Positions 18,506 to 27,101 of a DNA stretch of 64,000 nt are shown one piece after another (the stretch's first letter is position 1; the number at the start of each line of letters is the position of its first letter). The notes under the pieces were generated by a model. It was not told where the DNA came from, did no database searches, and saw only the letters and a list, made by a program, of their open reading frames with translations. A program made the translations under genes and the position numbers. Origin of the DNA: Thermocoleostomius sinensis A174 (GTDB lineage: Bacteria; Cyanobacteriota; Cyanobacteriia; Elainellales; Elainellaceae). The DNA lies in the NCBI RefSeq assembly GCF_026802175.1, contig NZ_CP113797.1:2891026-2955025 (forward strand), in the 5' to 3' direction.

Positions 18506-19018
18506 ATGAATTACCTGGTGGCTGTTCTAGCCGATCGGATTCGAGCAGAAGCAGCATACTCTGCGTTAGAAGAGAAAGGTCTACCAAATCAACAAATCAG
18601 CATTGTTGGAGCAGGATATCAGAGCGCTGATGAATTTGGCTTGATTGACCCAAATAGCCAAGCTGGTAAACGATCGGGGCAGTTAGCTTATTGGTTGATC
18701 CCGTTTGGATTTGCGGCGGGTTATTTGTTTAATTTGCTAACGGGCATTGAAATTATCGGCTGGCTGGGACCACTGGGAAACCACCTCCTGGGTGGGCTGT
18801 TGGGGGCAGTCTCCGCTATATTGGGGGCGCTATTTGTTGGAGGTGCCGTGGGTTGGACGGTGGGCAGTGGTGATGCTTTGGTCTACCGCAATCGCATAAA
18901 CAGTGGCAAATATTTGATCGTGGTAAAAGGTGACGAATCGATAGTACAAGCAGCCACTCCTATTCTGCGGCAATTTGAGCCTGAGAATCTTCAGGGTTAT
19001 ACCGAATCCACTAAATAA
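18506..19018 (+). CDS. Conserved membrane protein of unknown function
   Basis: A 170-residue protein. An N-terminal soluble module, MNYLVAVLADRIRAEAAYSALEEKGLPNQQISIVG, resembles the alpha/beta fold of general-stress/DUF1269-type proteins. It is followed by two glycine-rich hydrophobic segments (about residues 65-85 and 92-122, with GGLLGAVSAILGALFVGGAVGW resembling a glycine zipper) and a C-terminal module, GKYLIVVKGDESIVQAATPILRQF, which looks like the second half of the same fold. This soluble-TM-TM-soluble layout occurs in stress-related bacterial membrane proteins. The specific role is unknown. ATG 18506 is preceded by GATAGAGAT. It is followed by transaldolase after 139 bp. Confidence 0.7.
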   Translation: MNYLVAVLADRIRAEAAYSALEEKGLPNQQISIVGAGYQSADEFGLIDPNSQAGKRSGQLAYWLIPFGFAAGYLFNLLTGIEIIGWLGPLGNHLLGGLLGAVSAILGALFVGGAVGWTVGSGDALVYRNRINSGKYLIVVKGDESIVQAATPILRQFEPENLQGYTESTK

Positions 19019-19157
19019 ATTGCAGATCAGTGGTATTCAGTAGTGTTCAGATAGCACCTCAACGTTGGTAGGCAAAAGCACTACCGAACAGGCAGCAAAG
19101 AAGTTTACAACGTTTGATAGTTGATCCGAAATAGTTGAAATGAGAGGGACAAAATCA

Positions 19158-20315
19158 ATGGCAACTGATCCACTTCTCAAAATTCGGGAGTCTGGTCAAA
19201 GTATCTGGATGGATAACTTGAATCGTCAGCTAATTCAGTCTGGCAAATTAAAGCAAATGGTCGAGGCTGGTAAAATCACGGGTCTTACGTCAAATCCGGC
19301 CATTTTTCAGAAGGCGATATCTAGCAGCGATCTCTATGATGCAGATATAGAAGCAGGCATTAAAGCTGGACGATCGCCAGTGGAAATTTACGAGTCGCTA
19401 GTTTTCGATGATATTCGCAAAGCCTGTGATATTTTTCAACCCGTTTATGAAGCAACGGATGGGCTAGATGGCTACGTTAGTATTGAAGTGTCGCCAAACT
19501 TGGCACGAGATACGCAAGGCACGATCGATGAAGCTCGCCGCTTTTATCAAGCAATCGATCGACCGAATGTCATGATTAAAATTCCAGGTACACCGGAAGG
19601 TTTTCCTGCGGTTGAACAGGTAATTGCTGATGGCATCAACGTCAACATTACATTGCTATTCTCGGTAGAAAGCTATGAAAAGACCGCTGAAGCTTATATG
19701 CGAGGATTGGAGCGGCGGGTAGACCAGAATCAGTCCATCCACAAATTGGCCTCTGTGGCTAGTTTCTTCTTGAGCCGCATTGACACGAATGTGGACGATC
19801 GTATTCAAGAGCGGCTGAGGCAGGTGGGTACCGATACCCTTAATAATGAAGCGCGTTTGCGGCAAGTTTTGGGTAAAGTCGCCATTGCTAATGCCAAAAT
19901 TGCTTACCAAACTTTCAAGAAGATCACTGCGAGCGAGCGTTGGCAACGGTTAGCTAAGCAGGGTGCAAATGTGCAGCGGCTACTGTGGGCTAGTACTAGC
20001 ACTAAGAATCCCGACTATAACGATGTGATGTACGTCAATGAATTGGTGGGGCGCAATACAGTAAACACGTTGCCTCCAAATACGATCGATGCCTGTGAAG
20101 ATCACTGTGAAATTATGGCCGATCGCATTGAGTCGAACATCTCAGAAGCCTATCAGTTGATTGAAAGCTTGAACGACCCAGATATTGCTATTGATCTCGA
20201 TGAAGTTATGGATGAGGTCATGCAAGAAGGAATTGACAAGTTTGTACAACCCTTTGAGTCGCTGATGCAATCAATTCAAGACAAGGTTGATCAAATGACT
20301 GTGGCAAAGTCATAA
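19158..20315 (+). CDS. tal: Transaldolase
   Basis: A 385-residue transaldolase of the longer (Tal type, about 370-390 aa) subgroup common in cyanobacteria. It transfers dihydroxyacetone units between sedoheptulose-7-phosphate and glyceraldehyde-3-phosphate in the pentose phosphate pathway. Visible motifs are GLTSNPAIFQKAI (substrate loop), YVSIEVSP, and RPNVMIKIPGTPEG, whose lysine (about residue 140) is the Schiff-base residue; LLFSVESYEK and LLWASTSTKNPDY follow. ATG 19158 is chosen over ATG 19140 because GAGAGGG lies about nine bases before it. It seems to be a single gene; the next plus-strand gene starts 567 bp later. Confidence 0.93.
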   Translation: MATDPLLKIRESGQSIWMDNLNRQLIQSGKLKQMVEAGKITGLTSNPAIFQKAISSSDLYDADIEAGIKAGRSPVEIYESLVFDDIRKACDIFQPVYEATDGLDGYVSIEVSPNLARDTQGTIDEARRFYQAIDRPNVMIKIPGTPEGFPAVEQVIADGINVNITLLFSVESYEKTAEAYMRGLERRVDQNQSIHKLASVASFFLSRIDTNVDDRIQERLRQVGTDTLNNEARLRQVLGKVAIANAKIAYQTFKKITASERWQRLAKQGANVQRLLWASTSTKNPDYNDVMYVNELVGRNTVNTLPPNTIDACEDHCEIMADRIESNISEAYQLIESLNDPDIAIDLDEVMDEVMQEGIDKFVQPFESLMQSIQDKVDQMTVAKS

Positions 20316-20882
20316 CGCCTTTGGCAATAGAGTGGAGTTGCGGATGTTGACTCTAATTAAACATTGAACAATCTGCAAAGCGTGTTTCTGCATGTCAGGA
20401 ATGCGCTTTTCTGTAAATAAATTTAAGTAGCAATTCTTAACATAAATCTGTAATATTGCGATCAAGCGTTTCTTCGAATCAGCTGTAATCGTATCGCTGA
20501 TCACGCTTCAGCACAATTTTTACTTCCAATGCTAAAGAAATAAAAATTGCTAGCAAAAGCTCTTTAAAAATGCCCTAAAAGCCAGATGAAAACGAGCTTT
20601 GCGGTCACTGCATCTGTCTGAAAATGATCCTTATAACTATGTTAAGAAGCAGTCCGTTCCCAATTTCAACGGCTTAACCTGATAGTGATGGCGTTCGATC
20701 GTATCTTGAGTTGCTAGTTGAATCAAATAACACTCGATCAAAAAACGAAGTCCAAAGCATCAAAGTCCAAAGTATCAAGCACGTTTGACTCGGGTTGTGG
20801 GGCTGATTCGATTTCTGCTGGCACCGTTGAACCGAATCATCTTCCGTACCCAATCCTATGATAGGTCGCTTAACCTAGAGAT
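20316..20882. other. Upstream region of the cytochrome oxidase operon, no gene seen
   Basis: 567 bp without a supportable gene. It includes a 15-bp imperfect tandem repeat (AAGTCCAAAGCATCA, AAGTCCAAAGTATCA at about 20748-20777), roughly 110 bp before ctaC. The region should hold the ctaCDE promoter; an unusually long leader is possible. ctaA/ctaB (heme A synthesis), often near ctaC, are absent here. Confidence 0.45.
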
Positions 20883-21905
20883 ATGAAGCAAATTCCTATT
20901 TCCTTGCTAACCCTTGTCGCAGGTGTTGTCATTACCCTAATTAGCATTTGGGTTGGTCAAAATCATGGTCTCCTGCCGGAGCAAGCCTCAGAGCAAGCTC
21001 CCCTGGTTGACAACCTGTTCAACACCATGATGATCATCGCTACTGCGCTATTTTTGGTTGTTGAAGGCGCGCTGGTGGCGTTTATGATCATGTTCCGCAA
21101 ACGCGAAGGAGACGAAACGGACGGAGAACCGATCGAAGGAAACCTGCCCCTAGAGGCATTTTGGACAGCGATCCCAGCCATTATTGTGATTGGACTTGGC
21201 GTTTACAGCGTGGCGGTTTTCCAAGAAATGGGTGGATTAAACCCAGGGGATCATGCCGTCATGGCTCACGGTTCCCCCTCAACGCTGGTGGCACAAATGC
21301 CAGAAGGGGAGCCGATCGCTGGCGATGTAATGCCACTGATGGCAGAGTCCGAAGGCACATCTTCCGATGAGGTTCGTCCTTACTATGGTTTCGGTAGCCC
21401 TGATCAAGATCAAATCAAACCAGCAGATTTGGTCGTTAATGTCACTGGAATGCAGTACGCCTGGCTATTCAACTATCCGGGAGACAACATTACCACTGGA
21501 GAGCTACATGTACCCGTTGGTCGAGACGTGCAGTTGAATCTATCCGCTCAAGATGTGATTCACTCGTTTTGGGTTCCCCAGTTCCGCTTGAAGCAAGATG
21601 CGATTCCTGGTCTTAAAACCGAATTGCGATTTGTCGCTACTAAACCTGGAACCTATCCAGTCGTCTGCACGGAACTGTGTGGAGCTTATCACGGTGGCAT
21701 GCGATCGCAGGTTGTTGTGCATCCTCAAGAAGAGTTTGATCAGTGGCTTGATGAAAATCGCGTAGTGGCGGAGCAACCCGTTGATTCAACAGTCGCTACG
21801 AATCCAGCTGACATGAGTGCCATCGAGTTTCTTGCACCTGTGTCTCAAGCCATGGGAATTCCTACCGATGCTCTGACTCATCTCCATGTCGCGCACGACT
21901 CTTAA
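20883..21905 (+). CDS. ctaC: Cytochrome c oxidase subunit II
   Basis: A 340-residue subunit II of an aa3-type oxidase. It has two N-terminal membrane helices (about residues 7-24 and 47-72, then a second hairpin helix at PLEAFWTAIPAIIVIGLGVYSVAVF) and a cupredoxin domain carrying CuA. The CuA ligands are visible: His in DVIHSFWVPQ, then CTELCGAYHGGM with both cysteines, the His and the Met. YAWLFNYPG is the aromatic patch for electron entry from cytochrome c or plastocyanin. About 55 extra residues (MAHGSPSTLVAQMPEGE...) separate the helices from the cupredoxin fold, and the C-terminus is extended. It heads the ctaC-ctaD-ctaE operon, a respiratory terminal oxidase. Confidence 0.95.
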   Translation: MKQIPISLLTLVAGVVITLISIWVGQNHGLLPEQASEQAPLVDNLFNTMMIIATALFLVVEGALVAFMIMFRKREGDETDGEPIEGNLPLEAFWTAIPAIIVIGLGVYSVAVFQEMGGLNPGDHAVMAHGSPSTLVAQMPEGEPIAGDVMPLMAESEGTSSDEVRPYYGFGSPDQDQIKPADLVVNVTGMQYAWLFNYPGDNITTGELHVPVGRDVQLNLSAQDVIHSFWVPQFRLKQDAIPGLKTELRFVATKPGTYPVVCTELCGAYHGGMRSQVVVHPQEEFDQWLDENRVVAEQPVDSTVATNPADMSAIEFLAPVSQAMGIPTDALTHLHVAHDS

Positions 21906-22015
21906 ATCTCTGACACCTGGGAGCTTGATTGAAAAGCTCCAACCAATTTGCCCCATCTACGCTTGATTCATTCACATTTGACTCATTCTACATAACGACG
22001 ATTCCTGCAACCGCT

Positions 22016-23701
22016 ATGACCCAAGCAGAAGTACCCGTCGGTAGCCAAGTCTATACCGAACACCACACCACACATAAAGCGTGGAAGTGGTATGACTATT
22101 TCACCTTCAATATTGACCACAAGGTGATCGGAATTCAATACTTGGTGACGACCTTCATTTTTTACTTAATTGGAGGGCTGATGGCTGTTGCCATGCGCAC
22201 GGAGTTAGCCACGCCCGATCCAGACTTCCTTGATCCCAATCTCTACAATGCCTTTCTCACCAACCACGGAACCATCATGATCTTCATGTGGATTGTTCCG
22301 GCATCGATTGGCGGCTTTGGTAACTACTTAGTACCGCTGATGATTGGTGCGCGAGATATGGCGTTTCCGAAACTGAATGCTCTGGCTTTTTGGATGGTGC
22401 CTCCCGCTGGGTTGCTGTTGATGGGCAGCTTCTTTTTCGGGGGGGCGCAAGCAGGCTGGACTTCTTATCCACCGCTGAGCGAAATCACTGCTAACACTGC
22501 CCAATCCATGTGGATTCTGTCGCTGGTACTAGCTGGAACGTCCTCCATTTTGGGTTCAGTGAACTTTGTCGTCACTCTGGTCAAAATGCGCGTTCCCAGC
22601 CAAAAATGGGATCAACTGCCACTGTTTTGCTGGGCAATTTTTGCCACGTCGATTCTGGCGCTGGTTTCTACCCCTGTCCTGGCAGTAGGACTAGGGCTGT
22701 TACTGTTCGACATCAACTTTGGCACGGCTTTCTTTAAACCCGAAGCCGGTGGACAGGTGGTGATGTATCAGCACTTGTTCTGGTTCTATTCCCACCCAGC
22801 CGTGTATCTGATGATTCTGCCGATATTCGGCATTATGTCGGAAGTGATTCCCGTTCACGCCCGTAAGCCCATCTTTGGTTACAAGGCGATCGCCTACTCC
22901 AGTTTGGCGATTTGCTTAGTGGGATTGTTCGTCTGGGTGCACCACATGTTTACCAGTGGTACACCACCCTGGATGCGCTTATTTTTCACCATCTCCACGT
23001 TGATTGTGGCTGTTCCCACAGGGGTGAAAATTTTCAGTTGGGTGGCTACCCTGTGGGGCGGTAAGATTCGCTATACCAGTGCCATGCTGTTTGCAATCGG
23101 TCTGCTGATTATGTTCGTGTTAGGTGGTTTAAGCGGTGTGACTCTGGGAACAGCCCCGGTAGACATTCACGTACACGACACCTATTATGTGGTGGCACAC
23201 TTCCACTACGTTCTTTTTGGTGGCTCGGTGTTTGGTATCTATGCCGGTATCTATCACTGGTTTCCCAAAATGACCGGACGGATGATGAATGAAACGTTAG
23301 GACGCATTCACTTTGCATTGACGCTGATTGGTGCAAATCTAACTTTCCTGCCTATGCACGAATTGGGTCTGAAAGGAATGCCGCGTCGGGTTGCAATGTA
23401 TGATCCGCAGTTTGCTCACATTAATGTCATCTGCACGATCGGTGCATTCATTCTGGCGTTCTCCACAGTCCCATTTATCATCAACGCCATTTGGAGTTGG
23501 AGATACGGTAAAAAAGCGGGCGGCAATCCTTGGAATGCATTGACCCTAGAGTGGACAACTGATTCTCCGCCCATTATCGAGAACTGGGAAGTATTGCCTG
23601 TTGTCACTCATGGTCCCTATGACTATGGCATGAATGGCCACAGTGCCAACGGCAATGGCTATGGTGAAGCTATTCCGCCAGAACCGTCTGCAACTCGATA
23701 A
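22016..23701 (+). CDS. ctaD: Cytochrome c oxidase subunit I
   Basis: A 561-residue catalytic subunit with 12 membrane helices. ATG 22016 is chosen because MTQAEVPVGSQ matches the expected N-terminus; the upstream extension to TTG 21929 is unlikely. Ligands seen are FLTNHGTIMIFMW (heme a His), YSHPAVYLMILP (CuB His cross-linked to Tyr), VWVHHMFTSG (CuB His pair), VAHFHYVLFGG (heme a3 and a His) and VPTGVKIFSW (K-channel Lys). The usual GHPEVY glutamate of A1-type enzymes is missing; YSHPAV is the A2-type heme-copper oxidase pattern. It pumps protons while reducing O2. It is 110 bp after ctaC and 141 bp before ctaE. Confidence 0.96.
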   Translation: MTQAEVPVGSQVYTEHHTTHKAWKWYDYFTFNIDHKVIGIQYLVTTFIFYLIGGLMAVAMRTELATPDPDFLDPNLYNAFLTNHGTIMIFMWIVPASIGGFGNYLVPLMIGARDMAFPKLNALAFWMVPPAGLLLMGSFFFGGAQAGWTSYPPLSEITANTAQSMWILSLVLAGTSSILGSVNFVVTLVKMRVPSQKWDQLPLFCWAIFATSILALVSTPVLAVGLGLLLFDINFGTAFFKPEAGGQVVMYQHLFWFYSHPAVYLMILPIFGIMSEVIPVHARKPIFGYKAIAYSSLAICLVGLFVWVHHMFTSGTPPWMRLFFTISTLIVAVPTGVKIFSWVATLWGGKIRYTSAMLFAIGLLIMFVLGGLSGVTLGTAPVDIHVHDTYYVVAHFHYVLFGGSVFGIYAGIYHWFPKMTGRMMNETLGRIHFALTLIGANLTFLPMHELGLKGMPRRVAMYDPQFAHINVICTIGAFILAFSTVPFIINAIWSWRYGKKAGGNPWNALTLEWTTDSPPIIENWEVLPVVTHGPYDYGMNGHSANGNGYGEAIPPEPSATR

Positions 23702-23842
23702 ACCCAGATGGTGGTCGGTAATGGGTATCGGAAACGGCGTACTCGCAAACCGCTATTTCAATTACCGATTACCGATCACCTCATTCCCTATGATTTGTGC
23801 ATAACTCATTTACTGTTTCATTTCGACGAGCGCTTTAAGCTT

Positions 23843-24472
23843 ATGCAAGGTTCCACCATTGATCCCACGAAAGCGGAACTGAATTCTCACGCTCCGGCGG
23901 CTCCGATCGAGCATCACGAGGAGCATCCTGATCTACGAGTGTGGGGATTAGTCACCTTCTTGATTTCAGAATCCCTAATGTTTGGGGGATTGTTTGCCAC
24001 CTATTTGTTGCTGCGCGGTGCGGCGACAAGCTGGCCGCCTGAAGGCACCGAAGTCGAGCTACTGTTACCGACTATCAACACGATTATTCTGGTTTCTAGT
24101 AGCTTTGTGATTCACTATGGCGATGTCGCTATTAAGAAAGATAATGTAGCGGGAATGCGCAAGTGGTATATTATCACCGCCATTATGGGAGCCATCTTCC
24201 TAGCAGGTCAGGCGTATGAATATGCCACGCTGGGCTATGGCTTAAAAACCAATATTTTTGCCAACTGCTTCTATGTGATGACGGGCTTCCACGGGCTGCA
24301 CGTATTTGTGGGACTGCTGCTCATTCTGGGGGTGCTGTGGCGATCGCGCCGTCCAGGGCATTATTCGTCTCACAAACACACAGGGATTGAAATGGCAGAA
24401 ATCTATTGGCACTTTGTCGATATCATCTGGATTGTGTTGTTTGCCTTGCTCTATATCTTGACGCAATTCTAA
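23843..24472 (+). CDS. ctaE: Cytochrome c oxidase subunit III
   Basis: A 209-residue subunit III with five predicted helices, as in the short bacterial form. ATG 23843 (MQGSTIDPTKAEL) is chosen; the frame continues upstream to 23708, but those 45 residues are not family-like. Typical segments are LRVWGLVTFLISESLMFGGLFATYLLLR (with the conserved Glu of helix III-equivalents), GYGLKTNIFANCFYVMTGFHGLHVFVG (the F-x-x-TGFHGxHV signature) and HWHFVDIIW-like YWHFVDIIWIVLF at the C-terminus. It stabilises subunit I and proton uptake. It is the last gene of ctaCDE and is followed by a weak hairpin. Confidence 0.95.
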   Translation: MQGSTIDPTKAELNSHAPAAPIEHHEEHPDLRVWGLVTFLISESLMFGGLFATYLLLRGAATSWPPEGTEVELLLPTINTIILVSSSFVIHYGDVAIKKDNVAGMRKWYIITAIMGAIFLAGQAYEYATLGYGLKTNIFANCFYVMTGFHGLHVFVGLLLILGVLWRSRRPGHYSSHKHTGIEMAEIYWHFVDIIWIVLFALLYILTQF

Positions 24473-24506
24473 AGTCCAGTGTTCATTTCAATCAAAGACG
24501 CAGAGG

Positions 24507-24538
24507 AGGGCATTGTCGCGGCAGTGCCCTATTGTTTT
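24507..24538 (+). terminator. Possible terminator after ctaE
   Basis: AGGGCA (24507-24512) pairs with TGCCCT (24525-24530) around a 12-base loop and is followed by ATTGTTTT. It lies 35 bp downstream of the ctaE stop, with hemF converging from the other side. The stem is short, so this is only a moderate candidate. Confidence 0.4.
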
Positions 24539-24684
24539 GCTATGTGTTTCATCTACCTGCTTCTCTTTTTAAAGTTTTAAAGAGAATGGGTGAGCCATGC
24601 CCACCCAATGGTTTGACGTTTTAACTAATTTTTCTCTGATTCGTTCCAGGCAGATATTTACTTACCGCTTACTCTTATCTGACC

Positions 24685-25722
24685 TCAATCCTCGGTCTTC
24701 CAGTTCAACCAATCTTGGGGCTTAAGAAACGTTTCATACAATTGCGCCTCGCGAGAGCCTGCTTCTGGTTGATAGTTATATTCCCAGCGCACCATTGGCG
24801 GCAGTGACATCAGAATGGATTCAATTCGGCCATTGGTTTGCAGCCCAAAGATTGTACCTCGATCGTACACCAGGTTAAATTCTACATAACGACCCCGGCG
24901 ATACAATTGAAACTGACGCTCTCGATCGCCCCACTCGGTGTGGCGACGACGTTCGGCGATGGGAACATAGGCAGGCAAAAACGCATTGCCACAATCTTGA
25001 ATGAAGGCAAATATTTCTTCCCAACTGCGAGCTTCTAGCTCCCCGACGGTGTTGCTGTGAGTAGCGGCAGGGCCATCTGGATCAGGGCCTCGATAAAGCT
25101 TGCCAAATCCATCTTGGTAGTCAAAGAAGATCCCGCCCACACCTCGCGTTTCCTTGCGGTGCTTCAAGTAAAAGTACTCATCACACCACTGCTTAAAGTT
25201 TGGGTAGTACTCAGGATGATGTCGATCGCAGGCAGCTTTGAGCGTTTGATGAAAATGCACCACATCTTCCAGGAAAGGATAGTAGGGAGTGAGGTCAATG
25301 CCTCCACCAAACCACCACACAGGACCCGCCTCAAAGTAGCGATAGTTGAGGTGAACGGTTGGAATGTAGGGATTACGTGGATGCAACACCATCGATGTGC
25401 CAGTTGCATAAAATCCATGTCCAGCCGCTTCTGGGCGCTGCACCAAAATTGAAGGTGGTAAGTCTTTTCCCCAAATCTCAGAAAAGTTGACGCCGCCTTG
25501 CTCAAATACGCCGCCACCCTTCATCACGCGAGAACGACCACCGCCCCCCTCATCGCGCACCCAGCTATCTTCCTGAAAGGTTCCTTCGCCGTCGAGGGCT
25601 TCTAGCCCTTGACAAATGTGATCCTGTAACGTTCTTAAAAACTCGCTAACCCGCTCTCGCGAATCAGCCGGAGGCAACGATCGAGTAGGCGAGTTTTTTT
25701 TATCAGGAAAGGATTTCACCAT
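24685..25722 (-). CDS. hemF: Oxygen-dependent coproporphyrinogen III oxidase
   Basis: A 345-residue aerobic coproporphyrinogen oxidase that converts two propionates to vinyls, forming protoporphyrinogen IX for heme and chlorophyll. The conserved blocks are present: [38 protein letters not shown] (substrate-binding His/Arg), [38 protein letters not shown], and the C-terminal [33 protein letters not shown]. It acts as a soluble homodimer. It faces ctaE convergently, so it is probably transcribed alone. ATG 25722 has no strong ribosome binding site, but the N-terminal sequence length is normal. Confidence 0.97.
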   Translation of the reverse strand: MVKSFPDKKNSPTRSLPPADSRERVSEFLRTLQDHICQGLEALDGEGTFQEDSWVRDEGGGGRSRVMKGGGVFEQGGVNFSEIWGKDLPPSILVQRPEAAGHGFYATGTSMVLHPRNPYIPTVHLNYRYFEAGPVWWFGGGIDLTPYYPFLEDVVHFHQTLKAACDRHHPEYYPNFKQWCDEYFYLKHRKETRGVGGIFFDYQDGFGKLYRGPDPDGPAATHSNTVGELEARSWEEIFAFIQDCGNAFLPAYVPIAERRRHTEWGDRERQFQLYRRGRYVEFNLVYDRGTIFGLQTNGRIESILMSLPPMVRWEYNYQPEAGSREAQLYETFLKPQDWLNWKTED

Positions 25723-25957
25723 AACTTCAAAAGATGCGGCTAATTATCGACAAACAACTCGTGAGAGTTGAAACAACCATATAGAGACGAACGTGAAACT
25801 CAAAGGCAAACAGTCAATCAATTCCATCTACTTCCAACTTAGCAGGGCTTACCCAAACTCAGTCAAACGCCTAGAATCTCCGGAATCGATCGTTATTGTT
25901 TAACCTCAATCTAGGCTATACCGAATTTGTCCCCTCAGATGAATCGATAAATGAATG

Positions 25958-25986
25958 TAACGAAGCTTCACAAATAAGCTTCGTTA
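25958..25986. promoter_or_regulatory. Perfect 11-bp inverted repeat
   Basis: TAACGAAGCTT (25958-25968) and AAGCTTCGTTA (25976-25986) are exact complements around a 7-base loop. No U-tract follows on either strand, so it is not a standard terminator. It lies about 240 bp upstream of hemF, between two divergent genes. It may be an operator for a dimeric regulator or a stem-loop in a leader RNA. Confidence 0.45.
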
Positions 25987-25992
25987 GATTGT

Positions 25993-26028
25993 TGCAAATC
26001 TTAAGACTACTGCAAATCTTAAGACTAC
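25993..26028. repeat. 18-bp tandem repeat, two copies
   Basis: TGCAAATCTTAAGACTAC is repeated exactly at 25993-26010 and 26011-26028. Each copy contains the palindrome CTTAAG. It begins seven bases after the perfect inverted repeat. Confidence 0.6.
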
Positions 26029-26130
26029 GGCTTTCATCATCAGGACAACGTGATCACTGCGAATGGGTTGAAAGAAGAAGAAGCAAACCCTAACAGCCTT
26101 CCTGCAATTCATTGATATTCGATATTTGAG

Positions 26131-26158
26131 TTCTACTAAGTTCTACTAAGTTCTACTC
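26131..26158. repeat. 10-bp tandem repeat TTCTACTAAG
   Basis: TTCTACTAAG occurs twice exactly (26131-26150) with a third partial copy, TTCTACTC. The period is 10 bases, about one helical turn. Probably replication slippage. Confidence 0.5.
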
Positions 26159-26336
26159 AAAGTACGGAACTAGAGATACCTGCTTGACCAATTGAACCGA
26201 TCGTCTAGATTACAATAGATAAGCTAAAGAAATCCATCGATAGGGCAGCCATCCTGGGGTTAATACTGAGATGAATAACACCATGTCGTCTGCCAAGCGG
26301 ATTTTGGTAACGTTTAGATGCGGGAGATGACCTAAA

Positions 26337-26906
26337 ATGTCAAGCTTCTGGTGCAAATTGATTCATAGACCCTTCAATGGCTTGCCGCCGCTAGCTGGAA
26401 CTTATCATGTTCTCAGTTCCGCTTCGGTGGATGATCTTTGGCGAAAAGTGGTTGATTTAGCAGATGTTTCTTGGCATCCGCTGTTGGTTCGTACCAATGT
26501 TCCCTACGGATTAATTCCTAAACCCGGTTTAATTTATCAAGCAGTCAGTCGGCTTTTCCCAATCTCCATCCGGATTTTTGTCGAACGAGTCCAGCCCAAC
26601 GAACTGTTAAGCGTGCGAATTTATGCCTTGCCAGGACTGGAAGAACGAGTCACCTATCGGATGGAATCCACGTTGTGCGGCACGCGAGTGTCTTATTCGG
26701 CTACCTTACGGGGGTGGCTGTCGCCGTTGGTGTGGTCGGTCATTCGTCCTTATGCAGCCCGGGTTGCCAGTGAGTTGGCACAAGCAGCCGAGCGCGATCT
26801 CCAACAAACAGAGTCCCCGTCACCAGGTACCTCTAAACCCAATTTAGACTTGCTGTTGGTTTTCTTGTCCCTTGGCATGGGTTGGGGATTAGGAGTTCGA
26901 GGGTAG
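26337..26906 (+). CDS. SRPBCC-superfamily (polyketide cyclase-like) protein
   Basis: A 189-residue protein whose residues 20-150 fit the helix-grip SRPBCC fold: GTYHVLSSASVDDLWRKVVDLADVSWHPLLVRTN at the start, a strand-rich middle (VERVQPNELLSVRIYALPGLEERVTYRMESTLCGTRVSYSATLRGW) and a long C-terminal helix (YAARVASELAQAAERDLQ). Such proteins bind hydrophobic ligands in a central cavity. The last 30 residues include a hydrophobic run (LDLLLVFLSLGMGWGLG) that may be a membrane anchor or out-of-domain read-through into a repeat. GGGAG precedes ATG 26337 by ten bases. No operon partner is evident; mrp follows after 195 bp. Ligand unknown. Confidence 0.6.
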   Translation: MSSFWCKLIHRPFNGLPPLAGTYHVLSSASVDDLWRKVVDLADVSWHPLLVRTNVPYGLIPKPGLIYQAVSRLFPISIRIFVERVQPNELLSVRIYALPGLEERVTYRMESTLCGTRVSYSATLRGWLSPLVWSVIRPYAARVASELAQAAERDLQQTESPSPGTSKPNLDLLLVFLSLGMGWGLGVRG

Positions 26907-27101
26907 GAGTTGGGATAGCAGTGGGAAAAAGCAGAAAAGTAGGCTTTTAACCCTTTGATCGAGCGTCTTCATCCAACGCTTTGCCCTTCGGCTCAGTCGG
27001 GTCTGCTCTACAATAGGCCGTAAGCTAGGAACTTATGCTTAGATGATCTTAGTGCCTAGGAGTGTCTAGACGATCTGAGGATGACGAGGGTGGAGAACAC
27101 A

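Larger units (their letters stand above)
25723..26336. other. Intergenic region with a perfect hairpin and two tandem repeats
   Basis: 614 bp between divergent hemF and the SRPBCC gene. No gene is supported; the frame at 25896-26093 encodes only a repeat-derived peptide (RLLQILRLLQILRLR) and is rejected. The region holds the inverted repeat at 25958-25986 and tandem repeats at 25993-26028 and 26131-26158, an unusual concentration of short repeats. Confidence 0.55.

Noticed and set aside
25896-26093. 65-codon frame with RLLQILRLLQILRLR
   Set aside because: The peptide is created by the 18-bp tandem repeat; no start signal.
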